A DNA stretch of 14,453 nucleotides from Pseudomonadota bacterium (GTDB lineage Bacteria; Pseudomonadota; Gammaproteobacteria; Steroidobacterales; Steroidobacteraceae). Position numbers and translations under genes: made by a program. The notes under the pieces are model-generated. The model ran no database searches. It was not told where the DNA came from and worked only from the letters and a program-made list of their open reading frames with translations. This document shows positions 1 to 7,624 of this stretch, piece by piece. The stretch spans positions 1 through 14,453 of the forward strand of contig JAEYXD010000170.1 of assembly GCA_023428645.1 (NCBI GenBank). The letters are read 5' to 3'. Each line of letters starts with the position of its first letter. The first letter of the stretch is position 1.

Positions 1-636
1 CCCTCACGTTCCGCCGAGAACCCGCGGCTCGCAGTGCGTAATTTGCACCTGTGGCGCGGCGACAAGCACCTGCTGAAAGGCATTTCGTTCGAGCTCAACG
101 CCGGCGAACTGCTGCGCCTCATGGGCCCGAACGGCGTCGGCAAGACGAGCCTGCTCCGATGTGTGGCCGGTCTGTTGCCGGTCGAGTCGGGGGACATTGA
201 ATGGGGCGGCCAAGCCAATCACAAAGCATTCGCTAGCCTGCACGGTGACCTCGCCTACCTCGCGCATCTCAATGCGCTCAAGCTCGACCTGACCGCGCAC
301 GAGAATCTGCTCTACGGGGTCAGCTTGCAGCGCGCGGTCACCGCAACCGAGATCCAGCGGACGCTCGAACGATTACAAATCGGTCATTGTGCGCCGCTGC
401 CGGTACGCGCGTTGTCCGCGGGGCAGAAGCGGCGGGTCGCGATCGCGCGCGTGCTGCTCTCCAAGGCCACGCTATGGATTCTTGACGAGCCGATCACGAA
501 TCTAGACACGGCGGGTATTCAGCTCATCGAGCGGTGCATGGACGATCATCTCGAGGCGGGCGGGATGATTCTTGCCGCCGCCCACCAGACGCTGTTGGAA
601 GCGAGCGCACGCGCGCGCACGCTGGAGCTGCACTGA
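1..636 (+). CDS. ccmA: CcmA, haem exporter ATP-binding subunit (5' partial)
   Basis: ATPase subunit of the CcmABCD complex; ATP hydrolysis drives release of haem-loaded CcmE from CcmC at the inner membrane. Numbering from the GTG at position 34, the Walker A loop is GPNGVGKTS (residues 31-39), the ABC signature is LSAGQKRRV, Walker B is LWILDEP, and the switch histidine lies in AAAHQ. The frame stays open to base 1 and reads PRLAVRNLHLWRG. This aligns with the first beta strand of E. coli CcmA, so the real start is probably upstream of the window and the GTG at 34 is an internal valine. At about 211 visible codons it is near the usual length of roughly 205, so little is missing. Its TGA shares one base with the ccmB ATG. 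Family assignment is firm; only the start is unknown. Confidence 0.95.
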   Translation, partial: PSRSAENPRLAVRNLHLWRGDKHLLKGISFELNAGELLRLMGPNGVGKTSLLRCVAGLLPVESGDIEWGGQANHKAFASLHGDLAYLAHLNALKLDLTAHENLLYGVSLQRAVTATEIQRTLERLQIGHCAPLPVRALSAGQKRRVAIARVLLSKATLWILDEPITNLDTAGIQLIERCMDDHLEAGGMILAAAHQTLLEASARARTLELH

Positions 637-1319
637 TGCAGACCGGCCTGGTGCGATTGTTCGGGCTCGTGCTCGCGCGCGACCTGCGGCTTGCGATTCG
701 GCACCTCGATCAGGTGCTCCAGCCGCTCGTGTTCTTCATCATCGTCACCATGCTGTTCCCGCTCGCGATCAGCCCCGTGCTCGGCGAGCTGCGCAAGATT
801 GCGCCGGGCGTGCTGTGGGTGGCGGCGATGCTCGCGTCGCTGATTGCGCTCGAGTCCTTGTTTCGCGCGGATGTCGAGGACGGCACGATGGAGCAGTGGG
901 TGCTTTCAGGACAGCCGCTCTCGGTGCTCCTGCTCGGCAAGGTCACGGCACATTGGCTGCTGACGGGGCTCCCGCTCGTGCTGATCTCGCCGCTCGTCGG
1001 AACCACGCTCGGTATGCCCATGTCTGTATGGCCGGTATTGGCGGGAACGTTGGCGCTCGGCACGGGGTCCCTCAGCATTCTGGGCGGGATCGGCGCGGCG
1101 CTGACGGTCAGTGTGCGGCGCGGTAGCGCGCTTTTGGCCTTGCTGGTGCTGCCGCTCGAGATGCCGGTGTTGATATTCGGCGCCCGAGCGGTCGATCTCG
1201 CGATGAGGGGCGAAGCGGTGGCAGGTCCGCTAAACTTGCTTGCCGCTCTGTTACTCCTTTTCCTTAGTCTGGGACCGTTTGCAATGGCTGCCGCGATGCG
1301 CATCAGCGTCGAATCATGA
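636..1319 (+). CDS. ccmB: CcmB, haem exporter membrane subunit
   Basis: Membrane subunit that pairs with CcmA in the CcmABCD complex releasing holo-CcmE. The protein is 227 aa, close to the E. coli length of about 220, with about six hydrophobic segments. Conserved stretches match E. coli CcmB: FPLAISP near residue 45, then IAPGVLWVAA, ALESLFR and DGTMEQ, followed by AHWLLTGLPL, ALTVSVRRG and the C-terminal AAAMRIS. The ATG at 636 overlaps the ccmA stop (TGATG) and has GGAG at 624-627, eight bases upstream. A longer in-frame reading from 534 would only add ccmA shadow sequence, so 636 is chosen. It overlaps ccmC by an ATGA at 1316-1319. Confidence 0.96.
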   Translation: MQTGLVRLFGLVLARDLRLAIRHLDQVLQPLVFFIIVTMLFPLAISPVLGELRKIAPGVLWVAAMLASLIALESLFRADVEDGTMEQWVLSGQPLSVLLLGKVTAHWLLTGLPLVLISPLVGTTLGMPMSVWPVLAGTLALGTGSLSILGGIGAALTVSVRRGSALLALLVLPLEMPVLIFGARAVDLAMRGEAVAGPLNLLAALLLLFLSLGPFAMAAAMRISVES

Positions 1320-2098
1320 GTACGAACCCGCAAACCGAAGTGTCGGCCGATCGCCCGCGCTCGGGTACGCGCTGGCTTTGGTTCCACAAGCTCGGCTCGC
1401 CCCCGCATGCCTATCGCATCGCTGGTCTGTTTCGGCCCTGGCTGCTCGGCTGCGCGCTCCTGCTCATTGCCGTGGCGCTCTACGGCGGTCTCGTGCTCGC
1501 GCCGGCGGACTATCAACAAAAGGACGCGTTCCGCATCATCTACGTCCACGCCCCGAGCGCGATCATGTCGCTGCAGATCTATGTCGTCATGGCGGTCGCG
1601 GCAGCGATCGGCATCATCTGGCGCATGAAGCTCGCGCACGCCGTCGCCGCGGCCTGTGCGCCCATCGGCATGTGGTTCACGCTCGTCACGCTCGCGACCG
1701 GCTCGATCTACGGCAAGCCGATGTGGGGTACGTGGTGGGAGTGGGACCCACGAATCACGTCGGTGCTGATTCAGTTCTTCCTCTATTTGGGGTACATGGC
1801 ATTGCGGTCCTCGTTCGACGACACGGCGCGCGCGGACCGGGCCAGCGCGATTCTCGCGATCGTCGGTGTCGTCAATGTGCCGATCGTGAAGTACTCCGTC
1901 GTGTGGTGGAACAGTCTCCATCAAGGGCCGACGATCTCGAAGATCGGGCGTCCGGCGATCGAGCTTTCGATGGGTTGGCCTTTGTACGTGATGCTGCTGG
2001 GCTTCATGTTGTTCTTCGGCGCGGTGCTGTGTGATGCGCTGCGGGCCGAGATCTTGAAACGCGAGCGCAACGCGAGCTGGTTGACAGGTGTGAGCTGA
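1316..2098 (+). CDS. ccmC: CcmC, haem-presenting WWD membrane protein
   Basis: Haem-handling protein of the HHP/WWD superfamily. It binds haem at the periplasmic face and forms the covalent haem-CcmE adduct. The 260-aa protein has about six membrane spans. The tryptophan-rich motif WGTWWEWDPR is at residues 137-146. The two periplasmic haem-ligand histidines are visible as His78 (in YVHAPSA) and His202 (in NSLHQGP); they correspond to His60 and His184 of E. coli CcmC. The N-terminus is about 18 residues longer than in E. coli, a polar cytoplasmic extension. The ATG overlaps the ccmB stop by 4 nt, and its TGA shares one base with the ccmD ATG. Confidence 0.96.
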   Translation: MSTNPQTEVSADRPRSGTRWLWFHKLGSPPHAYRIAGLFRPWLLGCALLLIAVALYGGLVLAPADYQQKDAFRIIYVHAPSAIMSLQIYVVMAVAAAIGIIWRMKLAHAVAAACAPIGMWFTLVTLATGSIYGKPMWGTWWEWDPRITSVLIQFFLYLGYMALRSSFDDTARADRASAILAIVGVVNVPIVKYSVVWWNSLHQGPTISKIGRPAIELSMGWPLYVMLLGFMLFFGAVLCDALRAEILKRERNASWLTGVS

Positions 2099-2262
2099 TG
2101 CAAGAGTTCTTCTCGATGAGTGGCTACGGCGAGTACGTGTGGTCGTGCTACGCGTTGACCTTCGCCGTGCTCGCCTGGAACTTGTTCGCGGCCCGCCGCG
2201 AGCTCAAGCGCCAGCAACTCCACGCGCGGCGGCGCGCGCAAGCCGCGGAGACAACGCCATGA
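2098..2262 (+). CDS. ccmD: CcmD, small haem exporter subunit
   Basis: A 54-aa membrane protein, too short to stand out in a simple ORF scan. It begins MQEFFSMSGYGEYVWSCYAL, has one membrane span at roughly residues 12-33 (ending in NLFAARREL), and ends in a strongly basic cytoplasmic tail of Arg and Lys. Size, the FFxMxGYxxYVWxxY start, the span-plus-basic-tail layout and the position between ccmC and ccmE all identify CcmD. The family holds CcmC, CcmE and the CcmAB transporter together and is needed to release holo-CcmE. The ATG shares a base with the ccmC TGA, and the stop overlaps ccmE as ATGA at 2259-2262, consistent with coupled translation. Confidence 0.93.
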   Translation: MQEFFSMSGYGEYVWSCYALTFAVLAWNLFAARRELKRQQLHARRRAQAAETTP

Positions 2263-2714
2263 CGCCGCGTCGACGTCGCATGATGCTGGTCGGCTTGATC
2301 GTGCTCGGCGTCGGCGCCGCGGCCGCCTTCGCTCTGACCGCCTTCCAGGAAAACCTTCTGTATTTCTATACGCCGAGCGATGTGTCGGCGGGCAAGGCGC
2401 CGCTCGACAAGACGTTCCGGTTGGGCGGCATGGTGCCGGAAGGCAGCTTCAAGCGGCCGGACGGCAGCATGGAAGCATCGTTCGTGCTCACCGATTACGC
2501 GAGCAATGTCACCGTGAAATACGCGGGCGTGCTGCCGGACCTGTTCCGTGAAGGGCAGGGCGTCGTCGCGCGCGGCCGCCTCGGCGGCGATGGCGTCTTC
2601 GTCGCGGAAGAAGTGCTCGCGAAGCACGACGAGAACTACATGCCGCCCGATGTCGCGGATGCTCTGCGCAAGCAGGGCGACAAGCGCGTCACGACCGAGC
2701 TGCCGACCTCCTAG
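2259..2714 (+). CDS. ccmE: CcmE, periplasmic haem chaperone
   Basis: Haem chaperone anchored in the inner membrane. It carries haem covalently on a histidine from CcmC to the CcmF/H/I ligase. The protein is 151 aa: a basic start (MTPRRRR), a membrane anchor at about residues 8-28, then the OB-fold beta barrel. The attachment motif is HDENYMPP, with His123 as the covalent ligand and Tyr127 the axial residue (HxxxY, equivalent to His130/Tyr134 in E. coli). The ATG at 2259 is preferred over in-frame starts further upstream, which would run through ccmD. It is preceded by GGAG at 2247-2250 and overlaps the ccmD stop. The C-terminal tail is polar and charged, as is usual. Confidence 0.96.
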   Translation: MTPRRRRMMLVGLIVLGVGAAAAFALTAFQENLLYFYTPSDVSAGKAPLDKTFRLGGMVPEGSFKRPDGSMEASFVLTDYASNVTVKYAGVLPDLFREGQGVVARGRLGGDGVFVAEEVLAKHDENYMPPDVADALRKQGDKRVTTELPTS

Positions 2715-2717
2715 GAG
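2713..2717 (+). promoter_or_regulatory. Ribosome binding site of ccmF
   Basis: AGGAG five bases before the ccmF ATG at 2723 and overlapping the ccmE TAG. ccmF is one of only two ccm genes in this run that do not overlap the gene before them (8-nt gap), so this strong Shine-Dalgarno sequence likely sets ccmF translation itself. Confidence 0.75.
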
Positions 2718-2722
2718 CGCGC

Positions 2723-4675
2723 ATGACTACCGAGCTTGGTCATTTCGCACTGATTCTGGCGTTCTGCTTGACGCTGCCGCAGGCGTACTTCGGCCTGGTC
2801 GGCGCGCATCATCGTCGCGGCACCTGGATGGACCTGTCCGCGCGCGCGGCCGTCGGCCACTTCGTGTTCGCCGCTGTGTCGTTCGGCTGTCTCACGGCCG
2901 CATTCCTGCAGAACGATTTCTCCGTCCTCTACGTCGCCAGCAACTCGAACTCCGAGCTGCCGCTGTTCTATCGCTTCGCCGCGGTGTGGGGCGCGCACGA
3001 GGGCTCGCTGCTGCTGTGGGTCCTGGTGCAAGCAACGTGGACGTTGTCGGTCGTCGCTTTCAGCCGCAATCTCACCGACACGGTGCGCGGTCGCGTCATT
3101 GGCGTCCTCGGTCTCATCAGCGCCGGCTTCAGCTTGTTCATTCTCTTGACCTCCAGCCCGTTCGAGCGGCTGTGGCCCGCGGCCATCGACGGCCGCGATC
3201 TGAATCCGCTGCTGCAGGATCCAGGACTGGTGATTCATCCGCCGATGCAATACACCGGCTACATCGGCATGTCGGTGCCGTTCGCATTCGCGATCGCCGC
3301 GATGCTGGAAGGCAAGCTCGATTCCATGTGGGCGCGCTGGGTGCGCCCATGGGCGACCGTCGCGTGGATGTTCCTGACGATCGGCATCACCCTCGGCAGC
3401 TGGTGGGCGTACTACGAGCTCGGCTGGGGCGGCTGGTGGTTCTGGGACCCGGTCGAGAACGCATCCTTCATGCCGTGGCTGATCGGGACGGCGCTGATTC
3501 ACTCGCTGGCCGTCACCGAAAAGCGCGGGCTGTTCAAGAGCTGGACGCTGCTGTTGTCGATCACGGGGTTCTCGCTCTCCGTGCTCGGCACGTTCCTCGT
3601 GCGCTCCGGCATCATCGAGTCGGTGCATGCGTTCGCGAGCGATCCCGAGCGTGGCATGTTCATTCTGCTGTTCCTCGGTCTGTGCACGGGCACGGCGCTC
3701 ACGCTGTTCGCCTGGCGTGCGCCGCTGTTCAGGTCGAATGCAGGGTTCGCGCCGATCTCGCGCGAGTCCTTCCTGCTGTTGAACAACGTGCTGCTCGTGG
3801 GCGCCACCGCGCTGATCCTGCTGGGAACGCTGTATCCGCTGTTCCTCGATCTGTTGGGCCTCGGCAAGATCTCCGTCGGACCGCCGTATTTCACGGTCGC
3901 CTTCCTGATTCCAATGCTGCCGATGGCCATGCTGCTCGCGATGGGCATGCATGCGGCGTGGAAAAAGGCGACGTTCGAGCGCCACAAGCGGCTGCTCCTC
4001 ATTCTGCTCGCGGTGGCGGTCGTGCTCGGCGTCGCGGTGCCGACGATCGTGTACGGCTGGCATTCGGTGCTCACCGTCGTGGGCATCGCGGTCGCGCTGT
4101 GGATTGCGTTCGCCTCGCTCGTCGAGCCGGTGCAGCGCATCCGCGCCGGCCACTCGTTGTCCGCCGGCATGCTCGGCATGTGCATCGCGCACTTCGGTCT
4201 CGCGCTCTTCATCATCGGCGCGACCACCGTCGAGTCGTGGCGTGAGCAGGTCGATCTGAGCTTGAGCCCCGGCCAATCCGCGAACGTCGGCGAGTTCACG
4301 TTCACGATGACGAAGCTGGGCCCCGTGTCGGGCCCGAATTACGAAGCCATGGAAGCGGAAGTCGTCATCAAGCGCGGCGACGAGCAGATCGACGTCGTGC
4401 ATCCGCAGAAGCGCATCTATCGAGTGCAGAAATCACCCATGACCGAAGCGGGCATCGCGAACGACTGGAACCGGCATTTGCTGGTATCGATGGGCGAATC
4501 GCTCGGCAACGACACCTGGAGCGTGCGCCTGCAGTACAAGCCGATGGTGCGCTTCATTTGGATGGGCGCCTTCATCATGGCGTTCGGCGGCCTGGTTGCC
4601 GTCTTCGATCGGCGCTATCGGCGCGCTACCGCCGATGCGCGCAGCCCGGTCGCGGGCGAAGTCAGCGCGGCTTGA
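2723..4675 (+). CDS. ccmF: CcmF, cytochrome c haem lyase core subunit
   Basis: Core of the System I haem ligase. With CcmH and CcmI it takes haem from CcmE and attaches it to the CxxCH cysteines of apocytochrome c in the periplasm. The 650-aa polytopic protein has about 14-15 spans and matches the usual length of around 650. The WWD motif spans residues 234-250 (GWGGWWFWDPVENASFM). The four functional histidines fall at His172 (IHPPMQYTGY), His260 (ALIHS), His302 (SVHAF) and His490 (CIAHFG), within one residue of E. coli 173, 261, 303 and 491. A large soluble periplasmic region follows (about 505-605), then a last span. The start is fixed by AGGAG at 2713-2717. Two bases separate its stop from ccmG. 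Confidence 0.97.
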   Translation: MTTELGHFALILAFCLTLPQAYFGLVGAHHRRGTWMDLSARAAVGHFVFAAVSFGCLTAAFLQNDFSVLYVASNSNSELPLFYRFAAVWGAHEGSLLLWVLVQATWTLSVVAFSRNLTDTVRGRVIGVLGLISAGFSLFILLTSSPFERLWPAAIDGRDLNPLLQDPGLVIHPPMQYTGYIGMSVPFAFAIAAMLEGKLDSMWARWVRPWATVAWMFLTIGITLGSWWAYYELGWGGWWFWDPVENASFMPWLIGTALIHSLAVTEKRGLFKSWTLLLSITGFSLSVLGTFLVRSGIIESVHAFASDPERGMFILLFLGLCTGTALTLFAWRAPLFRSNAGFAPISRESFLLLNNVLLVGATALILLGTLYPLFLDLLGLGKISVGPPYFTVAFLIPMLPMAMLLAMGMHAAWKKATFERHKRLLLILLAVAVVLGVAVPTIVYGWHSVLTVVGIAVALWIAFASLVEPVQRIRAGHSLSAGMLGMCIAHFGLALFIIGATTVESWREQVDLSLSPGQSANVGEFTFTMTKLGPVSGPNYEAMEAEVVIKRGDEQIDVVHPQKRIYRVQKSPMTEAGIANDWNRHLLVSMGESLGNDTWSVRLQYKPMVRFIWMGAFIMAFGGLVAVFDRRYRRATADARSPVAGEVSAA

Positions 4676-4677
4676 CC

Positions 4678-5205
4678 ATGTGGCGTTTCATCGTTCCCAT
4701 CGGCTTGTTCGCGGCACTGTTCGCCGTCTTCTTCGTCGGGCTCGGACGCGATAAAGAGACGCTGCCGTCGCCCTTGATCGGCAAGCCGGCGCCGCAGTTC
4801 ACGTTGCCCGCGGTCGAAGACCCGTCGCGAATGGTCTCGTCGCAGGAGTTCGCCGGGCGTCCGTACGTCGTGAATATCTGGGGCACGTGGTGTCCGGGCT
4901 GCCGTCAAGAGCACGACGTGCTGCTGCAGATCGCGAAGCGCAACCAGGTTCCGATCATCGGCATCGATTGGAAGGACGACCTGCAGGCCGCGCAGCAGTG
5001 GCTGAGTCAGCTCGGCAATCCGTACGTGGCGACTGCGTTCGACCCAGACGGTCGTGTGGGCATCGATTGGGGCGCGTATGGCGCGCCGGAAACCTTCCTC
5101 GTCGACGCGAATGGCATCGTCGTTCACAAGTACGCGGGACCGCTGACGATCGCGGCATGGGAGGCGGAATTCGTTCCGCGGCTGATGGGAGGGACGCGCG
5201 AATGA
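4678..5205 (+). CDS. ccmG: CcmG/DsbE, thiol:disulfide oxidoreductase
   Basis: Membrane-anchored periplasmic thioredoxin that keeps apocytochrome c (or CcmH) thiols reduced for haem attachment. The protein is 175 aa, with an N-terminal anchor at about residues 3-22 and a thioredoxin fold from about 35. The active site is WCPGC (Cys72 and Cys75); E. coli CcmG has CPTC, so the third position is Gly here. The cis-proline loop is YGAPETF with Pro137. The GIDWKDD segment and the acidic helix after it are typical of this subgroup. The ATG at 4678 lies 2 nt after the ccmF stop; an earlier in-frame start would lie inside ccmF. Reduction by the CcdA/DsbD pathway is expected but is not encoded in this window. 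Confidence 0.95.
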   Translation: MWRFIVPIGLFAALFAVFFVGLGRDKETLPSPLIGKPAPQFTLPAVEDPSRMVSSQEFAGRPYVVNIWGTWCPGCRQEHDVLLQIAKRNQVPIIGIDWKDDLQAAQQWLSQLGNPYVATAFDPDGRVGIDWGAYGAPETFLVDANGIVVHKYAGPLTIAAWEAEFVPRLMGGTRE

Positions 5206-5630
5206 GGGCCCTCTTGTGCGTGCTCGCGCTGTTCGTGTGCTCCGTGTCGTTCGCGATCGACACCGGACCTGCGTTCGACGATCCAGCGCTGCAGGAGCGC
5301 TACGATCGCCTCAATCATCAGCTGCGCTGCGTGCAATGTCGCACCGAGACGATTGCCGATTCGAACGCGCCGCTCGCCGCGGATCTGCGCAGACAGGTGA
5401 AAGAGCTCCTCGCCGCCGGCAAGAGCGACGACGAGATCCTGCGATTCATGACGGATCGCTACAGCGACTACGTGCTGTACAACCCTCCGGTCGCGGCACG
5501 TACGTGGATTCTGTGGGCCGCGCCGGTGCTGTTGCTGGGCGGCGGTCTCGTCACCGCGTTCGTCGTCATCTCACGTAAATCCAAGCTTCCGGACACCGAC
5601 CCCGCCGATCCCGGCTTGGGTGCTTCATGA
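5202..5630 (+). CDS. ccmH: CcmH, cytochrome c maturation thiol protein
   Basis: Small periplasmic thiol protein of the haem ligase complex (CycL type), working with CcmG and CcmF on the apocytochrome CxxCH motif. The protein is 142 aa, with a signal peptide (cleavage likely after SFA, residue 18), the motif LRCVQC (Cys43, Cys46) and then IADSNAPLAADLR. A three-helix region follows, then a membrane anchor at about residues 101-123 and a short cytoplasmic tail. The residues after the second cysteine are RTET, where the family usually has a QN-type sequence. This gene is the short, N-terminal form; the C-terminal half of the long enterobacterial CcmH is the separate ccmI downstream. The start has GGAGG at 5188-5192 and an ATGA overlap with ccmG. 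Confidence 0.95.
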   Translation: MRALLCVLALFVCSVSFAIDTGPAFDDPALQERYDRLNHQLRCVQCRTETIADSNAPLAADLRRQVKELLAAGKSDDEILRFMTDRYSDYVLYNPPVAARTWILWAAPVLLLGGGLVTAFVVISRKSKLPDTDPADPGLGAS

Positions 5631-6679
5631 CCACCTTCATCATTCTTGCGGCCGCGATGGTCGCGGCAGCCTTGCTGTGGCTCCTGATTCCGTTCGTGCG
5701 CGCGAAGCCCGCCGAAGGCGCTACCGAAGGGGCTACGTCGCGCACCATCTCCGCGGTCGGCATGGCGATTCTGGTTCCAGCGCTCGCGGCCGTCATGTAC
5801 GCATCGCTCAGTAATTGGGATTGGCGGGCGGTCGCGACGGACAGCGCGCGCGCCGAGCAATTGGCGGATCTGCTGACGCAGCTCGAAGCGCGACTGCAAG
5901 CGAACCCAGAAGACACCAAGGGGTGGGCATTGCTCGGGCGCTCGTACGCGGGCATGGAGCGCTACCCGCAAGCGATCGCGGCCTATCAGCGCGCCTACGA
6001 GTTGACGCGAGGCGAGGACGTCGAAATCACGCTCGCCTTGGGCGAGGTGATTGCGATGGCTGACGAATCGCAGCTCGCCGGCCGTGCTGGCGCGCTGTTC
6101 GACGAGGTGCTCGCGCGCGCGCCGAATCATCCGAAAGCGCTCTGGTACGGCAGCATGGCCGCACTGCAAGCGGGCGATCTGGCGAAGGCTCGCGATCGGC
6201 TGCAAACGTTGCTGGCGCAAGGACCGCCGGAAGAGATTCGCGGCATGCTCCAGAAGCAGGTCCAGGATTTGAACGAGCAGCTCGCCGGTGCCGGGCCGGC
6301 CGCGCCAGCGGCGGGCGAGGGCGCGGCCACGAGCGGCAAGACGATTCGCGTCTCGGTGACGCTCGCGCCCGAGATCGAGCAAAAGCTGGATGGCGCGCTG
6401 TCGCTGTTCGTGTTGGCGCGCGATCCGGCCGGCGGTGCGCCGCTCGCCGTGCAGCGTCACACTTCACAGCAGCTGCCGCTCACGGTGGATCTGAGCGAAC
6501 GCGATGCGATGGTGCCGACACGAAGCCTCGCGATCGCGCAGCGCGTGCAGGTGATCGCGCGCTTGTCACGTTCGGGGACGCCGCAGGCGCAGAGCGGCGA
6601 TTTCTTCGGCCAAGCCGACTATGAATTCGGCAAGGATACGGGCACATTGAATATCCGCATCGACCAAGTCGTGCCCTGA
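5627..6679 (+). CDS. ccmI: CcmI, apocytochrome c chaperone with TPR domain
   Basis: Holds the C-terminal helix of apocytochrome c and delivers it to CcmFH. The 350-aa protein has two membrane spans (about residues 3-24 and 42-62) separated by a short loop. A periplasmic TPR block follows at about 75-215 (repeats around WALLGRSYAGMERYPQAI and the segments after it), then an Ala/Gly/Pro-rich linker. A C-terminal beta domain (about 240-350) contains LFVLARDPAGGAPLAVQRH, typical of gammaproteobacterial CcmI and of the C-terminal half of E. coli CcmH. It starts in an ATGA overlap with ccmH and ends the recognisable ccm genes. The next gene is 49 nt away. I saw no obvious terminator in that gap. 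Confidence 0.94.
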   Translation: MTTFIILAAAMVAAALLWLLIPFVRAKPAEGATEGATSRTISAVGMAILVPALAAVMYASLSNWDWRAVATDSARAEQLADLLTQLEARLQANPEDTKGWALLGRSYAGMERYPQAIAAYQRAYELTRGEDVEITLALGEVIAMADESQLAGRAGALFDEVLARAPNHPKALWYGSMAALQAGDLAKARDRLQTLLAQGPPEEIRGMLQKQVQDLNEQLAGAGPAAPAAGEGAATSGKTIRVSVTLAPEIEQKLDGALSLFVLARDPAGGAPLAVQRHTSQQLPLTVDLSERDAMVPTRSLAIAQRVQVIARLSRSGTPQAQSGDFFGQADYEFGKDTGTLNIRIDQVVP

Positions 6680-6728
6680 CGCAAGAGACCGCCGAACCGT
6701 TCTATCGCAAGCACAAAGCTCGCAGCGC

Positions 6729-7613
6729 ATGCCGAATACGTCCAAGATCACATTCGCCCGCATTCCCTCGATGGTGCCGGCGTACGCCCGCGTATTGATG
6801 GGAAAAAAGCCGTACTCGGCGCCGGAGGGCACGCTCGTCACGCCGATCGAGCTCGCGGTCAAGCAAGTGAAATTGTCGGCCGCGCATCTGCAGAGCTACC
6901 GCCAGATCTGCAACGTACCCGCCGCCACGCGGATGCCGCCGGCGTACTTGCACACGGTTGCGATGCCGCTGCACATGCAGCTGTTCATCGCCGAGAAGTT
7001 TCCGGTGAAGGTGCTCGGGCTCATTCATCTGCGCAATACGATTCGTGTCTATCGCGACGTGCCGCTCGACACGCCGCTGTCGTTGACGGTGCATTTCGAT
7101 ACGCTGCGTGTGACCGACATCGGCCAGGAATACGATTTCACGACCCGTTACGCGGTCGATGGCGAGATCGTCTGGGAAGAGGTGAGCACGATGTTCGCCC
7201 GCGGCAACACGCCGCCGAAGGAAGGCTCGAAACGTCCGTCGATCGAGCGGTCGCTGCATCCGGCCAACGGCGTGCAGACCGACACGCTCGAGATCGCCGA
7301 AAACACGGGCTGGCGCTATGCGCGCGTGTCCGGCGATTTCAATCCGATTCACCTCACGGCGCGCACCGCAAAAATGTTCGGCTTCAAGCAGGCGGTCGCG
7401 CACGGCATGTGGTCGATGGGCCGCTGTCTCGGGTCGGCCGCGGCCCAACTGCCCGCGGAACGCATCCAGGTCGATACGCAATTCAAGCTGCCGGTGTACT
7501 TGCCATCGCAAGCGCTCGCCCGCACATGGCCTGTCGATGGCGGCGTCGACATCTCGATGTGCACGCCGCGCGGCGACCGTCTGCATCTCGCGATGCAGGT
7601 GCGGCGGATCTGA
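6729..7613 (+). CDS. MaoC-like double hot-dog acyl-CoA hydratase/dehydratase
   Basis: Probably an (R)-specific enoyl-CoA hydratase or related acyl dehydratase in the cytoplasm. The 294-aa length fits two hot-dog domains. The C-terminal one (about 180-294) carries the hydratase signature YARVSGDFNPIH with Asp203 and His208, followed by GFKQAVAHGMWSMG. The N-terminal one (about 40-160) has PPAYLHTVAMPLHM and lacks the Asp-His pair, as in fused families with one active and one degenerate half. The substrate cannot be told from sequence; fatty acid, polyhydroxyalkanoate precursor or steroid side-chain intermediates are all possible. The ATG at 6729 lacks a convincing ribosome binding site. It follows ccmI on the same strand and is followed at 11 nt by the nitroreductase gene, suggesting co-transcription without a known functional link. 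Confidence 0.85.
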   Translation: MPNTSKITFARIPSMVPAYARVLMGKKPYSAPEGTLVTPIELAVKQVKLSAAHLQSYRQICNVPAATRMPPAYLHTVAMPLHMQLFIAEKFPVKVLGLIHLRNTIRVYRDVPLDTPLSLTVHFDTLRVTDIGQEYDFTTRYAVDGEIVWEEVSTMFARGNTPPKEGSKRPSIERSLHPANGVQTDTLEIAENTGWRYARVSGDFNPIHLTARTAKMFGFKQAVAHGMWSMGRCLGSAAAQLPAERIQVDTQFKLPVYLPSQALARTWPVDGGVDISMCTPRGDRLHLAMQVRRI

Positions 7614-7624
7614 CGAGAGCAACC

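Noticed and set aside
1240..2034. 264-codon + strand frame overlapping ccmB and ccmC
   Set aside because: It is an out-of-frame shadow with Arg/Ala-rich composition; ccmC in the other frame has all family motifs.
2548..4245. 565-codon + strand frame over ccmE and ccmF
   Set aside because: Arginine-rich low-complexity translation in a shifted frame of ccmF; no recognisable feature.
2711..4402. Long antisense open frame (563 codons) opposite ccmF, and similar long frames opposite ccmB, ccmI and mdtB
   Set aside because: The product is rich in Arg, His, Glu and Gln with no domain or membrane pattern. It mirrors an indisputable ccmF. High GC makes stop codons rare on the opposite strand.
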